Shown: positions 32,765-43,289, numbered from the stretch's first letter. The stretch: DNA of 64,000 nt from Eucalyptus grandis (GCF_016545825.1 NC_052613.1:7688001-7752000); one strand, 5' to 3'. Numbers and translations are program-made. The notes: a model not told the origin generated them from the sequence alone.

Positions 32765-33880
32765 TCGGCCTCAGGTGATTGCTGCAATTGCAGCTCCTCC
32801 TAAGTGAGCCGATCCCAATATCTCACTGCCTCCCTGCACCAACCAAAAATATATGATTACAACTCCAGACGTTTTGGTCCAAAACAATTATACCAGCTTA
32901 CAGGTCGTTTGTACACGACAGATTCAGAAAATTTCCACAGATTGCAAGAAAACAGTTTCCAACGCTCATGCACTAACACGGCCTCTCTTTTTCTTTGAAC
33001 AAAAGGCCAGCACTTTGTTGGCAACTTGATAAGCTACATAGACATAATTTGTGATTTTTATTATTTAAAAGGATGATTCACAAGCTGCAAGTTATTTCAT
33101 AATTAGAATTAGTATGCTGCTATAGTAGCACGACTGTTCATTCCGGACCATTGCCAAGAGCATCTCTTCACAAACTATTCTTGGTTCTAAGTTACGAGAA
33201 AACTTATTGGTAATACCACATCATTGACGATGTGGTGTCACACTAAATCACATATTCCTAATTGTCAACTACTACTAAGAAATCAACACACTTGCTATCA
33301 TCGTTGTAGAAGACCCTCTTCAACAATGTTGGGTGCAACGCAACTTTTCCTATTATTATACATCAATCCTGACGACACTACAATATATCGAGCATTTGTC
33401 TAGATTCAATCAAGGGATTAACTGACCAAAATGTTGATCATAATGGAAAGAGAAGTAATTCAATGAAAAGGCTAGGTGATCATATAGTAATTAAAAAAGA
33501 ATTGATGCATACCTCGATCATCCTCAACGCATCTTTGCCGACCAGAAAATTCCCTAACACGTAATTAAAATTTAATTGAGATCTATATTGAAAATGACCC
33601 CAAAATAAGCAACACTATAATCAAAACCATGGAAGTATTACCAGTAAGATGGCAGAAACTGGAACGATAAAGTTAAAGTTGAGCGTGGCTTTTGGAAAAA
33701 GAAATATATCAAGCAGCAGGACAGCATTGACAGCTCCATTAGCCCGCTAAAAGGACATCACAAGTCAGATACATCTGGAAGTGCATCAATGTGCTCTGCT
33801 AACAGAGTGAGCAACAAGGACTATTAGGCAAATACTTCCCAGTGCAAAATCAAAATAAGATCTCCGCAAATATGAAATTT
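32765..33880 (-). pseudogene. PARL-type rhomboid protease pseudogene, four exon remnants
   Basis: Minus-strand pieces in gene order. 33875-33788: degenerate exon with LGSICLIVLVAHSVSRA. 33750-33640: RANGAVNAVLLLDIFLFPKA then hydrophobic NFNFIVPVSAIL, where ANGAVNA stands for the GASGAVNA motif, so the catalytic Ser of GxSG is Asn. 33560-33515: FLVGKDALRMIE followed by a GTATGC donor. 32835-32790: GSAHLGGAAIAAIT then a stop. Plant PARL/RBL12-like rhomboids cleave membrane proteins in the mitochondrial inner membrane. Loss of the Ser and the early stop show it is dead. ARM-protein N-terminal sequence abuts it at 33880. Confidence 0.65.
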
Positions 33881-34310
33881 CTTCTGCTGCTGCCGCTGCT
33901 TCTTCTTCCCCAGTTCCCGGACCTACTAGTCCATGTGGAAGAAGAACAATGGGTGAAGTCTGTGTCTGCAATTTGAGAGGGATCAGACAGGACGAGCCTT
34001 GATCCCTGATTTTTGGAAGAAGCTGAATCGGGCCTGCGTGTTCATTCGAGCCAACACAAGTAAATCCACATTCCGGACCTATTCAAGGTTGCATTCCATA
34101 TTTTGCAAATCGAACGTTTCCTTGGAACATATTTCAACGTCAAGAAGAAACCCAGAAATCACGAGCGAAAAAGAAATAGCAGCGGATCCATCACCAAATT
34201 CACCATCAAACGAATCAGAACATGTGTTGGCTGCGATCTGAACTGTAAAATTGAACAATGAGCGTTGAAACCCATTATCCAATCTCTACTTTACGGTGCA
34301 TTTTAACAAG
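33881..34310 (-). pseudogene. ARM-repeat protein N-terminus relic and upstream spacer (copy 2)
   Basis: Minus frame 33971-33880 reads MQTQTSPIVLLPHGLVGPGT then GEEEAAAAAEEIS, the same acidic N-terminus as the ARM pseudogene at 1690-1810 (QTSPIFLLPRRLVDPGMGEE). It then runs straight into rhomboid sequence, so the armadillo body has been deleted here. 33972-34310 matches 1823-2340. Confidence 0.65.
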
Positions 34311-34329
34311 AAAGAACACGGATATCCAT

Positions 34330-34570
34330 ACCGACATACATCACGGAGAGACACCCAAATCTCGAAGTGTAAGGAATGCATCGGGATTATACCCATCGCC
34401 CTCAGAGATCGGAGCGCATGGACTCCACCACCGACGACGGCCGAGTTCTCGAAGAGACTAAGAAAAGTGAGTCGTCAGGCACACCCCCATAGCCGCCAAG
34501 ATGGGAGCGAGCGTGGGGGGTTGGACTCCGCTTCCCAACATCCATCGCTGGCGGCCGAGTCAGACTGTCA
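34330..34570 (-). pseudogene. Type I MADS gene 3'-end relic (copy 2)
   Basis: Collinear with 2351-2640. The minus strand carries GVxSMRSxx-DGYNPDAF-type text (CGATGGGTATAATCCCGATG, the complement of 34381-34400) and a second partial tail at 34490-34570. No MADS domain attached. Confidence 0.55.
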
Positions 34571-35121
34571 GAACTGGCGAGTTCATCAGATCCCGTGGGA
34601 CGTCAGGTTTGTTCATTTCTTGGCTGGTCGCAGACCGGTCAACCAGGGCCCAAAGAAAAAAAAAAGGCATGGGCTCTTGGGATTTTAGCTTAAAAGATCC
34701 CCGAATTAGGTAGCTTTCGACTTCTTACCTGTGTTGATAATTAAGTATTCTGCCTTTACCGATTTGTGAAATCCGCGATTCGTCGTATCAGATTCCCTTT
34801 TTTTGGCTATTAACACCCCGATGTGGCGCCGCACCGTTATAATTAGAAACAGTGTAGAGAAATCGGCTTATTGTAATAACGGCTTATTGCATTATTACAT
34901 TCCACTTAATATAATATGAGATAAGAGTAAAAAAGGAATGTGGTTACATAGTTCGGGAAGGGGGGACTAAAAGGGGACGGAAACAGCACACGTATACGTA
35001 TAGTCGTATTCCATAAGCCATGTAGTCGGCTTATTGCTGCAAGGATGTCGTCAATAAGCCATGTATATGTATAGTCGTATTCCATAAGCCATGTAGTCGG
35101 CTTATTGCTGCAAGGATGTCG
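34571..35121. repeat. 3' flank of MADS gene 2, including a 72-bp tandem duplication
   Basis: 34700-34990 is collinear with 4030-4250 downstream of gene 1. At 34997-35053 and 35069-35125 the same 57 bases (GTATAGTCGTATTCCATAAG ... GGATGTCGTCAA) recur with a 72-base period, the second copy ending in the gene 2 stop codon. No gene. Confidence 0.7.
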
Positions 35122-36303
35122 TCAATCCTCTCCTGAGATTACACAGCTGACTGGCGACGGACTCCTGATGTAGTCGTCTGGATTGAAATCCGTGGAGTTG
35201 GAATCCACTCCCGAACTTTTACCGCCGGCAGCTGAGTCGCCGTAATCCACACCACGGTAGGGCTCGACGAATATATCATAATGAGCTGAAGGTGCCATCG
35301 CTTCGAATGCGTTGAATAGTGAATCAAGGTCCACGTCGACCGTCGAACCTTCAGGATCATGATCGCCTCCGACTCCAGACTCATGACCAGCAAACATTGA
35401 AAGGATCTCGTTGACCGTCGAGCCTTCAGGATCACGACCTGCTCCAACTCCAGACTCGTGACCAGTACCGGCATTAACGGATGGGTTGTTCTCAAAATCC
35501 TTCAACTTCTTGAGCAGGCGGACCGCAGCTTGCAGGTCCTGCATGATCAGGGAGGCGCAGTCCTGCTTAGTCAGGCCAGATTCACACTCTTTCTTGGCCC
35601 ATTCCCGCCCCTCTTTTGGACTCTTTGGCGGCTTCAGGTAGTACGTGCGAAGGAGGTAATCCAGGAATACCTGTTCGATTGAGGGCATGCCGAAAGACTT
35701 GAGGTTGCCAGCAGGGGAGAACATAATGACAGCGACAGGAGTGCCGGTGTCTTTGCTGAGCTTAGAGGCTTTATTGAGGATGCTGTCTTTCCTCTTCGAG
35801 AACTTGTTGCTGTCCTTTTTCTGGTAGGAAGATGATCCTGTCCGCGTGGTTCTTCTAGAGAGAGAGCGAACGGGTTGGAGGAAAGATGGGTCGTTCTCAA
35901 AACCCACAAACTTCTTGAGCAGGCGGACCACAGCGTCCAGGTACTTCATGATCAGGGAGGTGCAGTCCTCCTTTGTCTGGCAAGATTCACGCTCTCGCTC
36001 GGCCTCGGCACTCATTGGCAGCTTCATGCCGTACTCGTGACAGAGGTACATCAAGAATACCTCTTCAATCGAGGGGCTGCCGAAAGGCTTGAGCTGGTCA
36101 GCAGGGGAGACCATAATGACGGCGGCAAGAACGTTGGGGAGTTCGCTGAGCTTAGATGCTCCATTGATGATGCACTTGTGCCTAGCCGAGAACGTGTTGA
36201 TGCGCCAGTTCTGGTCGTGGATCTTTTTGGTTTCGTTTGGCGGGGGCTGAACACTTTGCCGTGGTTTTCTTGGAGGGCGAGAGGAAGATGAACCTGTATC
36301 CAT
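35122..36303 (-). CDS. Double-module type I M-alpha MADS-box protein, gene 2
   Basis: Unbroken intronless frame of 393 codons from the ATG at 36301-36303 (an in-frame ATG at 36310-36312 is the alternative; TATA at 36404-36411). Module 1, residues 25-142: degenerate MADS (RINTFSARHKCIINGASKLS, LAAVIMVSPADQLKPFGSPS) plus tail (CQTKEDCTSLIMKYLDAVVR, LLKKFVGFENDP). Linker, residues 141-160. Module 2, residues 160-275: MADS (KFSKRKDSILNKASKLSKDT, PVAVIMFSPAGNLKSFGMPS) plus tail (KQDCASLIMQDLQAAVRLLK, KLKDFENNPSV). Residues 280-322 hold two copies of AGHESGVGxxxDPEGSTV. The C-terminus has DSAAGGKSSGVDS and FNPDD. M-alpha proteins normally have one MADS domain and about 200-250 residues. Both basic helices have lost conserved Arg/Lys, so DNA binding may be weak; dimerisation surfaces look better kept. 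The linker is former 5' leader (see findings). Confidence 0.75.
   Translation of the reverse strand: MDTGSSSSRPPRKPRQSVQPPPNETKKIHDQNWRINTFSARHKCIINGASKLSELPNVLAAVIMVSPADQLKPFGSPSIEEVFLMYLCHEYGMKLPMSAEAERERESCQTKEDCTSLIMKYLDAVVRLLKKFVGFENDPSFLQPVRSLSRRTTRTGSSSYQKKDSNKFSKRKDSILNKASKLSKDTGTPVAVIMFSPAGNLKSFGMPSIEQVFLDYLLRTYYLKPPKSPKEGREWAKKECESGLTKQDCASLIMQDLQAAVRLLKKLKDFENNPSVNAGTGHESGVGAGRDPEGSTVNEILSMFAGHESGVGGDHDPEGSTVDVDLDSLFNAFEAMAPSAHYDIFVEPYRGVDYGDSAAGGKSSGVDSNSTDFNPDDYIRSPSPVSCVISGED
35845..35847 (-). other. Lost internal start codon (ATG to ACG) of MADS module 2
   Basis: On the coding strand gene 2 has ACCACGCGGACAGGATCATC where gene 1 has ACCATGCAGGCAGGATCATC at its initiator (5146-5148). 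The ATG has become ACG and is now read as Thr within the long frame. Confidence 0.75.
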
Positions 36304-36403
36304 GGTGCTCATGTTTCTTCGGAAGAGAGAGAGTTGAAGGGGCTGGAGAAAAGAAGAGGAGGGTGCAGTTTTGGGATGCCCAAACAAGCTCGAGAGAGTC
36401 CAT

Positions 36404-36411
36404 TATTTATA
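36404..36411 (-). promoter_or_regulatory. TATA box of MADS gene 2
   Basis: CTATAAATAATGG on the minus strand, about 100 bases upstream of the ATG, at the position equivalent to the gene 1 TATA box. Start expected near 36375. Confidence 0.65.
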
Positions 36412-36429
36412 GTGGTTCTCCCATGATCG

Positions 36430-37251
36430 GTTGTGTCCAAGGGACGCCATTTGCTTTGATGTGATGTGCGTTTAAGAAGTACCTTTCGAAAACACGCGAG
36501 AAATATAACACTATAGTCATTGAAATGATGCATGAAGCTGAAGAAGATACAAACACAGATTGTATAATGAAAATATGACGCATTTCAAATCAAAAAAATA
36601 TCATCCCATTTGGAGGAAAGACTGTCGAGCTAGAGATATCAGTCAAGGTTGGTTTCGGCGGTGGTAATTATGGAGTTAGGACGTAAAAAAATTTAGGACA
36701 GTTCTGGTTTTCCGTCCTTTCCACTCGACCTATGTAAATCGTCAAGTGAGACAATGGAACCTTTCACTCGTGTTAGTTCCGGCCATGGAAATCAACTTTT
36801 CCCTTTCTTTTAGCAATCCTCCTAATTTGGAGGATGTCTGCGTGTCCTTAATAATCCAATCATGGTGATGCCGACTTCTAAAGATAGCATTCTTTTGACT
36901 CTTTCTTACTCTTGGACCCACGTGTATTGGCGCTAGCACTTTTAGCTAGAGGGTGCAAAATTTAAAACAAACATGTTCAATATCATAAAAGAATAAGGTC
37001 TAATGAAAAACTTAAACGTTCAATGCAAATTAATGCAGATTCAAGCTGATATGACAAAGGATGCATATCAACATGCTTCGGGCCAATACAATGAAGGATC
37101 AATGTAGGTTGATCGAAACATGCTTGATTACTAAATTTACGATGGAAAATAGAATCCAAGGCAAGGCCAATAGGGGACTACAACTTGTCGTGCCTCCTAA
37201 TATAGAGGAGGATAACTTATCCTTTTCTTTGCTAAAGAAAGGTCGTTTTCT
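36430..37251. repeat. Upstream region of MADS gene 2, unit spacer
   Basis: 36560-36650 matches 5990-6110, 39530-39600 and 62110-62190. 36810-36940 is a diverged single copy of the minisatellite unit. 36960-37140 and 37720-37800 share GTTCAATATCATAAAAGAA. No gene. Confidence 0.6.
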
Positions 37252-37682
37252 TCTCAAGCATAACCATATCTCAGTCCCTGTAGTAGTCCTCCTAATTTGG
37301 AGAACGTCTGCATGTCCTTTGTACTCCAATCATGGTGATTCTAAAAGTTGGATTCTTAAAGATAGCATTCTTTTGACTCTTAAGTCCTTCTTGGGCTCTC
37401 AAGCATAACCATATCTCAGTCCTGTAGCAGTCCTCCTAATTTGGAGAATGTCTGCATCTCCTTTGTACTCCAGTCATGATGATTCTAAAAGTTGGATTTT
37501 TAAAAATAGCATTCTTTTGACTCTAACTTACTCTTGGGCTCTCAAGCATAACCATATCGCAGTCCCTGTAGCTGTCCTCCTAATTTGGAGAATGTCTGCA
37601 TCTCCTTTGTACTCCAATCGTGGTGATTCTAAAGTTGGATTTTTAAGGATAGCATTCTTTTGACTCTTTCTTACTCTTGGGC
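37252..37682. repeat. Minisatellite, three units of about 143-145 bp, upstream of MADS gene 2
   Basis: Units start at 37252, 37397 and 37540 with TCTCAAGCATAACCATATC. Each contains TCCTCCTAATTTGGAGAA, GTCTGCAT(G/C)TCCTTTGTACT and GATAGCATTCTTTTGACTCT-like words. The units are highly similar, so the expansion is recent. Single diverged copies lie at 36810-36940 and near 5370-5620, upstream of genes 2 and 1. Confidence 0.85.
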
Positions 37683-38402
37683 TCACGTGTATTGGGCCTA
37701 GCACTATTATCTAGAGAGTGAATAAGTGATGATAAACAATTAAAGTGGAATTTAAAACAACCCAGTTCAATATCATAAAAGAACAAAGTCTAATGAAAAC
37801 TTAAAGCATCGATGCTAGGGAAGCCCTACTTTTACATCAAATGCACTTATCTCAATTTTTAACCACTGTAGTCGGTGAAAAAAAAAATGTTCTTTTCCCT
37901 TATCTTGATTAAAACACGTGACGATATTCGTAAAGAGTGGTGCTGTTAAATCTCTCTTTAACAGTGCGGATGGACCGGGGCGATGGATGATTATAGGCGA
38001 GCGGTGAGATGAGGTGCTCCTCCCCACCAGCTACCTCTCCCTCTCTATCTCTTTAATTATAGTATGTATGTATGTATGTATGTATGTATGTATTTTCAAT
38101 AAACCAAAATCTTACAGCACAATTATTTTATCATTAAAGCAAAACACTTGAAAATTTCACTCCATACAAAAAGTTCCGTGCCAAGTGATTTCCTTTATGG
38201 TTTTCTAAAATTTATGTGACATTTTAAATTTGACGGTACTAAGGGCAACTATATAATGGCCAAATTTGCTAAATTTATGTAGAGTGTGTAGTTCTCCATG
38301 TGCCGCAGCTAACAGTCTTCTTTTCTCCCAAACACTCTCTGTTTCGTTTTTCTGTTTTGGAAAATCCTCCATAAATCACCTTTTGTTTTCCCCTTCCTTT
38401 CC
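37683..38402. other. AT-rich spacer with GTAT microsatellite
   Basis: No gene. A GTAT repeat of about 8 units lies at 38063-38093. Pieces at 38290-38400 resemble 19590-19690 of the unit array. Confidence 0.5.
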
Positions 38403-38828
38403 GCTGGCAGATTGTTTTTTTTTTTTTTTTTTTTTTTTTTGGTAGAATTAATAATTATATTGAGCTTTAACCAATTATACAAAAGCGATCACGGCACTAA
38501 AACTTACTCTCAAAACGAGAAAGAACCATTATAAGAGGAAGGGTGCCGCAACGTAAAAGGCAGCCAAACAGCAGCTAACAAAGCCAGATGCACAAAAGAA
38601 ACACAGCAAACAACTGCCAACCAAAACAAACACGCCACACCGGCTAGGAAGGGAACAGGAGAATCCGCAGACCCCCGCAGCCGACATAAGCAACCTTGAA
38701 GGATGAGATGGGCTACCATGGCACCAGAAGAACCGCGGGCACCAATGTGATCAGCTACGGCATTGTAGAGGTTCAGTCTCCCTAGACAAGAAAATGATCA
38801 GATCAATACCCTGCTGGCACATTGTTTT
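38403..38828 (-). mobile_element. Truncated non-LTR retroelement 3' end, antisense, 16-bp target duplication
   Basis: Insert 38419-38812 between GCTGGCAGATTGTTTT (38403-38418) and GCTGGCACATTGTTTT (38813-38828), 15 of 16 matching. It begins with a T tract of about 30 bases, so the element lies on the minus strand with a poly(A) tail. The body has no RNA polymerase III boxes that I can see. A 69-codon minus frame (38510-38719) rich in hydrophobic residues is probably chance. Best read as the 3' end of a 5'-truncated LINE. Confidence 0.75.
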
Positions 38829-41380
38829 GCATTGTTACGTGGCGAACTTTTTTTAGATGAAAATTTAGATGTCAATAATGACAAATTATAATTTTAATTA
38901 CTTAATGGGTAAGTGTTTCATGTGAAATAATTATGATAGTCGCCACATTTGATTAAACAAAAAAAATATAAGTTTTGAAAATAAAATACACTCCATATAT
39001 AAATAGAGATAAATGCACCGTAAGGTCTAAAGCTTGGCGATCTTGGTGACTTTTAGGCATGTGACTTGAACTAACCATGTTCATCACATAATAATCTTAA
39101 CACAACCAAGGGATGATCAATTGATTCCCTTACCCTGTTTTCCCTTTTGATTACCCCGTGTTCCCTTCTGATGATCTCAATTTGTTCCCTATTCCCTTAT
39201 CCACTGTACCCTTCCGACGATTCTCAGGCAGGAAAACAATGTGAGGGAATCAATTGATCATCCTTTGATTGTGTTCATTTTGTAGATTTTGAACGCCACA
39301 AAGTACAACCTCGAAGCGGCTTTTACGCACTGTCCTGTTTTTGTATTTTCTTAATATTTAGGTGTTGCTATCCTTTTCTTTTCTTCTTTAACACTATAAT
39401 TGGGAAAATTACCATAAAAGTCCATAAACTTAATGTTTTTTTAATCAATTTTGTCATACACCTTTCAATTGTACAAATTGAATCCTAAACTTTTTTTCAT
39501 CTTTATAACTCAACCGGCACAACTAAATATCACATATATGCGACATTTCAAGGGTAAACAAAATTCGGAGGAAAATTTGTTGAGCCAGTTAATTAAGCTA
39601 AGACGGATACTAAACTTCTTAAAATATCACGTGTTGTCAGTGGAAAGACAAAGGCCAAATTCTCACTCGAACTTGGCATGGCATAGCTGATTCTAAATTA
39701 TTTTGATTGGGCAGATACAAAAGACAGGGTGACATTAGCGCTCCTTCTCTTTCCTCCATAGAAACGCCAAATGCCATTGGGAAAAAAGCTCTTTTGGCAA
39801 CTGCAGAAAGGTCAACACACCTAGTATCAAATTGGGGCATTATAATATCACCAAACGATGCAAATTCACTCTCTCTGTGGTCATCGTTTGCAAACAACCA
39901 GCTTATACAGTCCTAGATAGAGCTATAAAGATTTTTACATTTTGTGCACGCATCGCCCCTCCCCCGGGGAGCAATCTATGTAGATTGCCATATTAGGCGC
40001 TCAAATTTTGTATTTGTGCTAATTAAATACACTACCTTTCATGATCTGTTTTACAATTAACGCCTAACATGCCAATTAAGAGAAAAGAAATCGCTTTAAA
40101 TTATAAAACTCAATTTAGCATAAGATAAGAGAAACAAAAATGAGAAGGAAAAAAAAAAAAAACATAGTGCCATATTAGGAGGAGACATAGAAAGAGCATA
40201 GCTATCAACTATCGTACTCCATTGATGTCCCGACATCACCTTTGACACCAAGGCACCCGCCGCCATCGTCAAGATTAGTGGATCTCATCAAAAGGTTAAA
40301 CAAGGGAAACTCGTCACGAGATTTTCAATCAATTTTTTTTTTTTTAATGGTGGTCTGCTTGTGTACACGAATTATATAATTTTCTTTTCTATTTACTCTC
40401 TTCAAAAAATGAATATGGAATTCTGAATAAAATCTATGACCGACTATATTGTAATTTCTTAAAGAGTTAGTATTTTGAGTAACCAGTTATGATAGCTGCA
40501 ACATTTGATTAAAGGCATAAAAGTTTTGAAAATAAAATTATAATATCTGGTTAATAATTTTTTTCTCAAATTGATAGGATATAACAATGCACAATTGTAC
40601 ACTTTTACCATTCTCATCGTTCGATGCGCTGCTCTAGGCATTATCTTGTAATATGTAAACAAAACCCACCTAAATTTCTAAATATAGCGCAATTGACACT
40701 AAATAGCCATATAACTAGTTGATGAGCTATATTTTCGTCCAACCACAACTAGTGGCAATTGGACAACACTTCCTTCATTTACTCTTATGATTAGTGGATT
40801 ATAAATTGTGAACATTGTCCACGTGCAAAATTAAACAAATATAAATATAGGTGATGTTTGCGCCTATAACCCACCAATCAAACTAATAGTCGAAGAAGAC
40901 TTCAAAAAATATGGTTCCATAATTACTGTTATCAGCCATTCCCTTCCGGCTAAAAATAATCAAAGATTATCGCGCATACATGATTCACTAGAATTTAACA
41001 TTTTTATCATAATACACAATTCACTCCCAATTTTTTTTTTCTCTTCTCTTTCAACACATTTGACATGCGAGTCCATAATGTGAATTACTTGGTTTTTCTC
41101 AAAATTTTGTGAATATTGGAATGGAGTTGAATTTATCAAATTGAAACAATGAATTATATTAACAAATGGTGGCTTGATGTTTTTAGTGTAAATTCATTCT
41201 AGGCTTTTTATTATTTATTTATTTATTTATAAATTTGAATTAAATTAATTGGATTGAAATAATCATAAAAATGATAATTTATTATATGTATAAAAATATA
41301 CATTTAATATACAATATATCCCAATATGTCAAAATTCTCTGTTTTTTGAAAAACGACGTATCAGTCTGTCGTGTCATGCG
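38829..41380. repeat. Duplicated-unit spacer
   Basis: 38850-39330 matches 19120-19500, 39500-40150 matches 5980-6410, 40420-40560 matches 20260-20360, and 40680-41000 matches 20540-20684 plus 26200-26270, i.e. both sides of the LINE at 20685. 40995-41340 is AT-rich. No coding region found; the minus frame 39637-39897 lacks a recognisable domain. Confidence 0.6.
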
Positions 41381-42029
41381 TTAACGTTGGTGCTACTTAG
41401 GTGTCCTCTATTTCAGCATTTGACAAATCTCGGGAGCCGTTTCTGTTATATAAGTTTTCAGCAACACCCTGGAGTCAATCTCCTTGACACCCCCTTCATA
41501 CAAATGACGAAGCGGAACGGCAAAAAAAGAAAAAAAAAATACCAGTTTTCCATGCTAAAATCAACATGAGAAGCCGAAGATTTAAAACCGCCCTTTCCTG
41601 AGTCGGGTCCATGCGATAGCTGCAACCGCAGCTCCTCCCAGGTGAGCCAATCCCGATGTCTCACTGTCTCCCTGAAGCAACCAAAGACAGGATTACAACT
41701 CCAAAACAATTATACAAGTTTACAGGCATTTTGTACACGACAAATTCCGAAAATTTCCTCAATTTGAGGACAGTTTCTGACGCTCGTGCACCAACACGGT
41801 CTCTCTTTTTGTTTGACAAAAGTGCCAGCACTTTGTTGGTAACTTGATAAGTTACAAAGCCATAATTTGCGATCTCTATTATATAAAAGGACGATTCACA
41901 AGTTGCAAGCTATTCTAAATTCAAAATTAGTATGCTCATGCTGCTATACTAGCTAGACTGCTCATTCCCGACCATGGCCAAAGGCAACTTTTTATAAACT
42001 GTTATGAGTTCTAAATTAGGAGAACGTAT
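41381..42029 (-). repeat. Rhomboid-linked unit block, copy 3 (left of copia A)
   Basis: Collinear with 32560-33190 and 130-560. Interrupted at 42029 by copia element A; the block resumes at 49211 and continues like 33200-33420. It contains the best-kept rhomboid last exon. Confidence 0.75.
41584..41673 (-). pseudogene. PARL-type rhomboid last exon, best-preserved copy
   Basis: Minus strand: an acceptor TTGCTTCAG is followed by GDSETSGLAHLGGAAVAAIA, then WTRLRKGRF and a TAA. It includes the HLGG motif with the catalytic His and the basic C-terminal tail, and terminates where the family normally ends. The preceding exons are not found upstream (49216-49550 shows no GASGAVNA exon). It is an orphan exon split from the rest by rearrangement and by copia A. 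Confidence 0.65.
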
Positions 42030-42532
42030 TGTAGAAAATTATTCTCATGAACAATTAATCAATTAAGAATATACAGATCCATATGTGATTGTAAAACACC
42101 GATCAATAAATACAACAGAATTAAAGCGTACCTGTTTGAGCTATTGCTTCACTTTTAAAAGTAAATCACTCTGATAATCAGGGATCTATTGGAATATTAA
42201 ATCTTCCTCTCTATGACCTATTTTAGTATAACAGCTTTTCAATGGGATCAAAGCAACTGATAAGTATAACCTACCCTTTTATAAGCTAGAGAGGGGACCT
42301 AGCAAACCCTAATCAACAGAGTGTCAACTGAGCCATTTTCATTATGGGCTTCAGTCAAACACAATTGACTACACTTTACTGCTCAACTAGGCCCATTAAC
42401 AATAGATGTCAATACCCAATTTAATCAGATCACTTTAGGGTTTAATAAATATTGGAATATCCATTAACTCAATTATTTAAAATAGAAAATCAATTAATTA
42501 ATGTAAGCTCATATTATAGGAAATTTCCAACA
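42030..42532 (-). repeat. 3' LTR of copia A
   Basis: 503 bases, paired with 48720-49210; bounded by the CGTAT target copy and by the polypurine tract at 42533-42545. Confidence 0.9.
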
Positions 42533-43289
42533 TTCTCCCACTTAGGCTACATTAATTAATTTATTTTATTTTGAAAAAGATTTTATATTGAAAACGACAC
42601 TATTGGGTTAATAACTAAAATTTTGTTTTATGTTGCCACAACTTTTAAAAAATAATATTCCAATAATGGCATCTCAATACCAATCAAATCCTATATAACC
42701 TCAATATAGGACTATAGAGATCAATGTGTTAAGAAAATACCACAACACAAGACCTTCCATAATCACATATAATAAGTATTATATTTTCATGGATTATGGG
42801 CCTAGTAGTGTAATAAGAAATAGTGCCAATATGTGATCAAGATATACACTATTTCTTATCGGTCCTCAATACAATTTCTCAACGACATGAAACTGCATTA
42901 GCGCAATTTCTAAATAACATGAAATTGCCTTAGTGCGATTTCTAAACAACACGAAATTGCACAATTATGTCACAATCCAACATGAGATCTCATAATCAGT
43001 GACATCCAGTCATCTTTAAACTAAAATTTGTTTAAAGATACTATTTTATACTTCCATTTCTCAGTCAACAGGAGAAAGAATAACAATAGAATCAATAACA
43101 ACAATCATTGAAAATAAATGCTTTAATAGACATCATAAAAGCATTATCAGTCTACATATAACTATAATGTCCAGAAATACAAACTATATAACTCCCACTA
43201 ACAAAAGAAATCAAAAGATTCTAAAACACTCATATTTTTTACAAGTTCTTTAAACAAAATGGGTCGTAAGCCTTTTGTTAGAGGATCAT
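42533..43289 (-). other. Copia A 3' non-coding region and polypurine tract
   Basis: Polypurine tract at 42533-42545, then AT-rich sequence between the RNase H end and the 3' LTR. 42880-42960 carries a short repeated phrase (GCAATTTCTAAA(T/C)AACA(T/C)GAAATTGC). No gene. Confidence 0.6.

Noticed and set aside
34079..34461. Short frames on both strands in the unit spacer
   Set aside because: The matching block at 1900-2470 does not keep any of these frames.
35458..36464. Several plus-strand frames of 60-140 codons over MADS gene 2
   Set aside because: Antisense shadows; repeated because the gene itself has two repeated modules.
37252..37682. Direct repeats resembling a CRISPR array
   Set aside because: Units of 143-145 bp are contiguous without unique spacers and lie in a plant genome; it is a minisatellite.
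38510..38719. 69-codon hydrophobic minus-strand frame as a small membrane protein
   Set aside because: Lies wholly inside a poly(A)-tailed insertion with target duplication and has no start context; probably chance.
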